The position numbers and the translations under genes are program-made. Of a DNA stretch of 64,000 bases, positions 61,201 to 64,000 are shown piece after piece. Every line of letters begins with the position of its first letter. Position 1 is the stretch's first letter. Source of the stretch: SZAS-103 sp038234715 (GTDB taxonomy: Bacteria; Pseudomonadota; Gammaproteobacteria; Xanthomonadales; Xanthomonadaceae); assembly GCA_038234715.1 (NCBI GenBank), contig JBBQTD010000001.1, positions 1 through 64,000 of the forward strand, written 5' to 3'. The notes under the pieces were generated by a model. It was not told the origin of the DNA. It saw only the letters and a program-made list of their open reading frames with translations, and searched no databases.

Positions 61201-61326
61201 GCCTCAAGCCACGCGCGCGCTCGACATACGGCGGAGAGGCGTGGCCAATGGCTGCAGCGACAGCAGCGACCGGATGAACGGCGGTTACGCGGCAGCCGGG
61301 GAATGGTTCATGGCGAACCTCCCGAC

Positions 61327-61797
61327 CTATCCCCGATGATACGGATGATTTGTCAGCAGGCTCATGGCCCGGTACAACTGCTCGGCGACGAGGAGCCGTA
61401 CCAGCATGTGCGGCAGGGTGAGAGGCCCAAGCGACCATTGCTCATGCGAGGCGGCAAGCACGTCGTGCGCGTGGCCTTCCGGGCCACCGACCAGCAACGC
61501 GAGGTCGCGGCCCTGCTGGCGCCATTGCTCCATGCGCTGCGCAAGTTGCTCGGACGAGAATGCCTTGCCACGGCCATCGAGGGCGACCACATGTGTGGTC
61601 CTTGGCACGGCAGCCAGTACGCGCGCGCCTTCATCGGCCATTGCCCGGGCGGCATCGCGGTTCCTGCCGCGCAAGCCAGGGGCGATCTCGATGAGTTCCA
61701 GCGGCAGCCAGTGCGACAGGCGTCTTGCGTAGTCGGCGTAGCCCGTGGCAACCCATTCCGGCGCGCGTTCGCCGACCGCGATCAGCCGCGCTTTCAC
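61327..61797 (-). CDS. rlmH: 23S rRNA (pseudouridine1915-N3)-methyltransferase RlmH
   Basis: A 156-residue SPOUT methyltransferase. The start is GTG at 61797 (MKARLIAVGERAPEWVATGY), preceded by GGGAACC; this gives the standard family length, while the open frame upstream lies inside ybjQ. The SAM-binding trefoil knot is marked by LALLVGGPEGHAHDVL and the C-terminal LTLPHMLVRLLVAEQLYRAM. Its start overlaps the ybjQ stop by four bases (GTGA), so the genes are coupled. Confidence 0.95.
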   Translation of the reverse strand: MKARLIAVGERAPEWVATGYADYARRLSHWLPLELIEIAPGLRGRNRDAARAMADEGARVLAAVPRTTHVVALDGRGKAFSSEQLAQRMEQWRQQGRDLALLVGGPEGHAHDVLAASHEQWSLGPLTLPHMLVRLLVAEQLYRAMSLLTNHPYHRG

Positions 61798-62129
61798 CGC
61801 GAGGCTGGTTCCGCCCGCACGGCGGTTCCGTAGCACAACACTTCGGTCAGGCCATCCATGAGTTCGGTTGCGTCGTAGCGCAACGCAATGATCGCGTTCG
61901 CACCCAGCTGGTCGGCGTGCTGGCACATCAGGTTGAACGCTTCGGTCCGGGCCTGTTCGCACAGCTCGGTGTAGACGGTGATGTTGCCGCCGAACAACGA
62001 CTGCAGGCCGCCAAGGACGTTGCCGACGATCGAACGCGAACGCACGGTGATGCCGCGCACGATGCCGAGATTCTTTGCGACGCGGTAGCCGGGAAGCTCG
62101 AAAGTGCCGGTGATCATGTCTTGCTGCAA
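61794..62129 (-). CDS. YbjQ-family (UPF0145) protein
   Basis: A 111-residue protein. The start is TTG at 62129, six bases behind a strong GGAGG; ATG 62117 (MITGTFELPG) is an alternative. Family motifs are ELPGYRVAKNLGIVRGITVR, ARTEAFNLMCQHADQLGANA and IIALRYDATEL. The fold is a small pentameric alpha/beta protein with a dodecin-like feel. Function is unknown. It is inserted between rsfS and rlmH, which are direct neighbours in E. coli. Confidence 0.88.
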   Translation of the reverse strand: MQQDMITGTFELPGYRVAKNLGIVRGITVRSRSIVGNVLGGLQSLFGGNITVYTELCEQARTEAFNLMCQHADQLGANAIIALRYDATELMDGLTEVLCYGTAVRAEPASR

Positions 62130-62160
62130 GGAATTCCTCCAGGTGCGTCGTCAGAAAGTG

Positions 62161-62550
62161 TTACATGCCGCGATCGGCACCGCCGTCGTAGTCGCCGCGT
62201 TCCGGAGGCTGGTCACCGACCGTCCACAGTCGCTCGAGCGCGTAGAACTCGCGCACCCGCGGCAGCATCACGTGGACGATCACGTCGCCTAGGTCGACGA
62301 GCACCCATTCGGCCTCGCGCTCGCCCTCCACGCCCAGCGGCATCACGCCGGTCCGCTTGGCGAACTTCACCACTTCATCGGCGATGGACTTCACGTGCCG
62401 TGTGGACGTGCCGGATGTGACGACCATGAAATCCGCAATGCTGGTCTTGCCGCGCACGTCGATTTCGATGGTGTCCTTGGCCTTGATCTCTTCGAGCGCC
62501 GCGCGCACTTCGACGAGGAGTGCCTCGGGCGTCGGCGGCGGTTCGGGCAT
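62161..62550 (-). CDS. rsfS: Ribosomal silencing factor RsfS
   Basis: A 129-residue protein with the start set at ATG 62550 (MPEPPPTPEALLVEVRAALE); an open frame continues upstream. The RsfS core is KDTIEIDVRGKTSIADFMVV, SGTSTRHVKSIADEVVKFAK and EAEWVLVDLGDVIVHVM. RsfS binds L14 and blocks joining of the subunits during starvation. nadD lies upstream on the same strand as in most bacteria. Confidence 0.94.
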   Translation of the reverse strand: MPEPPPTPEALLVEVRAALEEIKAKDTIEIDVRGKTSIADFMVVTSGTSTRHVKSIADEVVKFAKRTGVMPLGVEGEREAEWVLVDLGDVIVHVMLPRVREFYALERLWTVGDQPPERGDYDGGADRGM

Positions 62551-62649
62551 GCGGGTCTTGATGACGAAAGCTTGGGCGGTCAAGTGCTGGACTCGGTGGG
62601 CGCGAAGGAGCGCCAGACCAGTATAAATCATGCGCGCCAACGCGAGGTT

Positions 62650-63312
62650 TCAGCCCGCGTACAGTCCCTGCGCCAGGATATACGCCGCGACCGCGCTTGG
62701 TACGTCGTTCTGCCACTGGGAGCCAGCTGCAACGCGCCCGCGCACGCTGCTCGCCGCTTCGCACCGGGGCGCAAGGTCGAGCTGGAAGAGCAGCCCACCG
62801 GGGCTGCCAAGAAGAGCCGAAGAGTCGCGCGTCCAGCGCGTCGCCGTCGCGGCCTGAAGCTCGGGATCAAGGGCATCGAGCGCGTGGCCGAGCCGTATGG
62901 CGACCACCAGATGCGCGAGCCCGAACAGTTCGCGCCACCGATGCCAATGGCGCAGTTGGAGGAACGCATCGGCGCCGAGCAGCCACGCCAGTGGCGCATG
63001 CGGCCCTGTTTCAGCGCGAACCCCACGCAGGGTATCGACCGAATACGATGGACCGGTCCGTTGCAATTCCCGTCGATCCACGTGCAGGCGCGGATACCCG
63101 GCGATGGCAAGATCGAGCATCGCGGCACGTTGCATCGAGCTAGCTCCCGGCGGCGCGCGATGCGGCGGGTCGGCGGATGGAAGCAGGAACACGTCCGCAT
63201 CGAATGCGGCTGAAGCCGCCTCGGCGACGGCGAGGTGGCCTTGGTGCACCGGATCGAAGGTGCCCCCATACAGGATGTGCAGGATGGATGGCGTCGGCGC
63301 GCTCGTTGCCAT
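62650..63312 (-). CDS. nadD: Nicotinate-nucleotide adenylyltransferase NadD
   Basis: A 220-residue enzyme that makes deamido-NAD from nicotinate mononucleotide and ATP. The nucleotidyltransferase motif is ILYGGTFDPVHQGHL (HxGH type). PSADPPHRAPP, LLGADAFLQLRHWHRW and a C-terminal basic segment follow. The usual ISSTxIR segment near the end is diverged here (QWQNDVPSAVAAYIL), which is worth noting. rsfS follows downstream after about 100 bp. Confidence 0.92.
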   Translation of the reverse strand: MATSAPTPSILHILYGGTFDPVHQGHLAVAEAASAAFDADVFLLPSADPPHRAPPGASSMQRAAMLDLAIAGYPRLHVDRRELQRTGPSYSVDTLRGVRAETGPHAPLAWLLGADAFLQLRHWHRWRELFGLAHLVVAIRLGHALDALDPELQAATATRWTRDSSALLGSPGGLLFQLDLAPRCEAASSVRGRVAAGSQWQNDVPSAVAAYILAQGLYAG

Positions 63313-63314
63313 CG

Positions 63315-63515
63315 TCAGCAGCAGCGGCTGCGACCGCGCGCATGGCGCGTGGCCTCGCGTTCGCGAAGGAACTCGGCGTGGCTGACCGGCTCGCGCTCCG
63401 GATGATGCAGGCGGCAGTGCGCCAGAAATGCCTCGTAATCAGGGATTCCGCAGAACGCGCGCGCGATACGCGGCAGCAGCTTCCAGATCCTGGCAACGGA
63501 CGTATCAGTGCGCAT
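63315..63515 (-). CDS. YbdD/YjiX-family (DUF466) small protein
   Basis: A 66-residue protein started at 63515 (MRTDTSVARIWKLLPRIARA). The DUF466 signature FCGIPDYEAFLAHCRLHHPE is present, followed by EREPVSHAEFLRERE. YbdD-type proteins are always found next to the CstA/YjiY pyruvate transporters and appear to be required for their function. Its start overlaps the end of cstA by 11 bases, so the two are coupled. Confidence 0.92.
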   Translation of the reverse strand: MRTDTSVARIWKLLPRIARAFCGIPDYEAFLAHCRLHHPEREPVSHAEFLREREATRHARGRSRCC

Positions 63516-64000
63516 GCGCAACGTCCGCGTACACCGGCGTCGCTTCGCGCGCCGTCGCCGTCTCGCCGAGGCGTGCGCGGCGAATCGAAGCGAAGCCGAA
63601 TCCGACCATCGCCAGCACGACCGCGACCAGCAACGCACACAGCGATGCGTTCACCCAGTCGTTGACGATCACCTGGCGCATCTGCGCCAGGTTCTTCGCG
63701 GGCGCGACGAGCGTGCCATGCGCGAGCGCGTCGGCGTACTTGCGCGCGTTTGCCAGAAAGCCGACCTTCGGATTGGGATCGAACAACTTGTGTGCGCCGG
63801 CTGTCAACGTGCAGACCAGCAACCACGTCGTGGGCAACATTGCGATCCATGCATAGCGCGCGCGCTTCATCCGGAACAGCACGACGGTGGCGAAGATCAG
63901 GGCGATCGCCGCAAGCATCTGGTTGGCGATGCCGAACAGCGGCCACAGCGTGTTGATTCCGCCGAGCGGATCGACCACGCCTGCATACAGGAACCAGCCC
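63505..64000 (-). CDS. cstA: Carbon starvation protein CstA (C-terminal part)
   Basis: The last 164 residues of the pyruvate/peptide transporter CstA; the gene runs off the right edge. Visible motifs are GWFLYAGVVDPLGGINTLWP and LFGIANQMLAAIALIFATVV, then two further membrane helices (IAMLPTTWLLVCTLTAGAHK, ASLCALLVAVVLAMVGFG) and a short cytoplasmic tail. The DUF466 partner gene overlaps its 3' end. Confidence 0.93.
   Translation of the reverse strand, partial: GWFLYAGVVDPLGGINTLWPLFGIANQMLAAIALIFATVVLFRMKRARYAWIAMLPTTWLLVCTLTAGAHKLFDPNPKVGFLANARKYADALAHGTLVAPAKNLAQMRQVIVNDWVNASLCALLVAVVLAMVGFGFASIRRARLGETATAREATPVYADVAHAH

Overview
The window is GC-rich and coding-dense and looks like the chromosome of a Gammaproteobacterium of the Xanthomonadales/Lysobacterales, closest in feel to Rhodanobacteraceae or Dokdonella-like bacteria. 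This placement is inferred from several things: the kbl-tdh pair, the purF-cvpA-dedD-folC order, the block nadD-rsfS-rlmH ... maf-rng-yhdP-tldD, a HutF-type histidine pathway, TonB/TPR-style accessory proteins, and lineage-typical dispersed palindromic repeats. No 16S or tRNA gene is present to confirm it.

Positions 1-9 kb are accessory and decaying. The left edge is one end of an insertion sequence that has split a short-chain dehydrogenase gene. It is followed by a broken aldehyde dehydrogenase, a GFA-type enzyme, an M23-like peptidase, a CHASE3-GAF-GGDEF diguanylate cyclase, a vestige of a tyrosine recombinase, a TPR/FlgO-like membrane protein with the stub of a second paralogue behind it, and a pilin-like remnant.

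Positions 9-27 kb mix metabolism and stress functions: an Ada/AlkA-Ogt alkylation-repair pair, modAB without modC, divergent hutF/hutI, a small basic THX-type ribosomal protein, a MerC-like protein with a candidate Zur box, a frameshifted exported protein, an SRAP (HMCES/YedK-like) protein, a large beta-propeller exported protein, and zur.

Positions 27-43 kb are mostly housekeeping: gltX, a periplasmic cyclophilin, lpxH, a DUF455 ferritin-like protein, purF-cvpA-SPOR protein-folC, an autotransporter-like protein, tdh and kbl for threonine catabolism, then tilS-xseB-ispA. The tilS reading frame is joined in frame to an upstream DUF559 (very-short-patch-repair-like) domain through palindromic-repeat DNA, and no clear native tilS start remains. 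This is the most unusual gene in the window.

Positions 43-64 kb hold a 42-bp tandem-repeat reading frame with two-heptad periodicity, a DUF1501/DUF1800 pair, two tandem DUF4870 genes, pmbA/tldE with divergent darP, the maf-rng-yhdP-tldD group, an Rrf2 regulator followed by an orphan cysA-type ATPase, two exported proteins, and the cstA-ybdD ... nadD-rsfS-ybjQ-rlmH group, with cstA running off the right edge.

Dispersed inverted repeats occur at about 12.2, 19.2, 38.3, 39.6-40.3 and 49.6 kb. They appear to have shaped several gene ends, especially tilS. All calls come from reading the sequence and recalling protein families; no database search was run.
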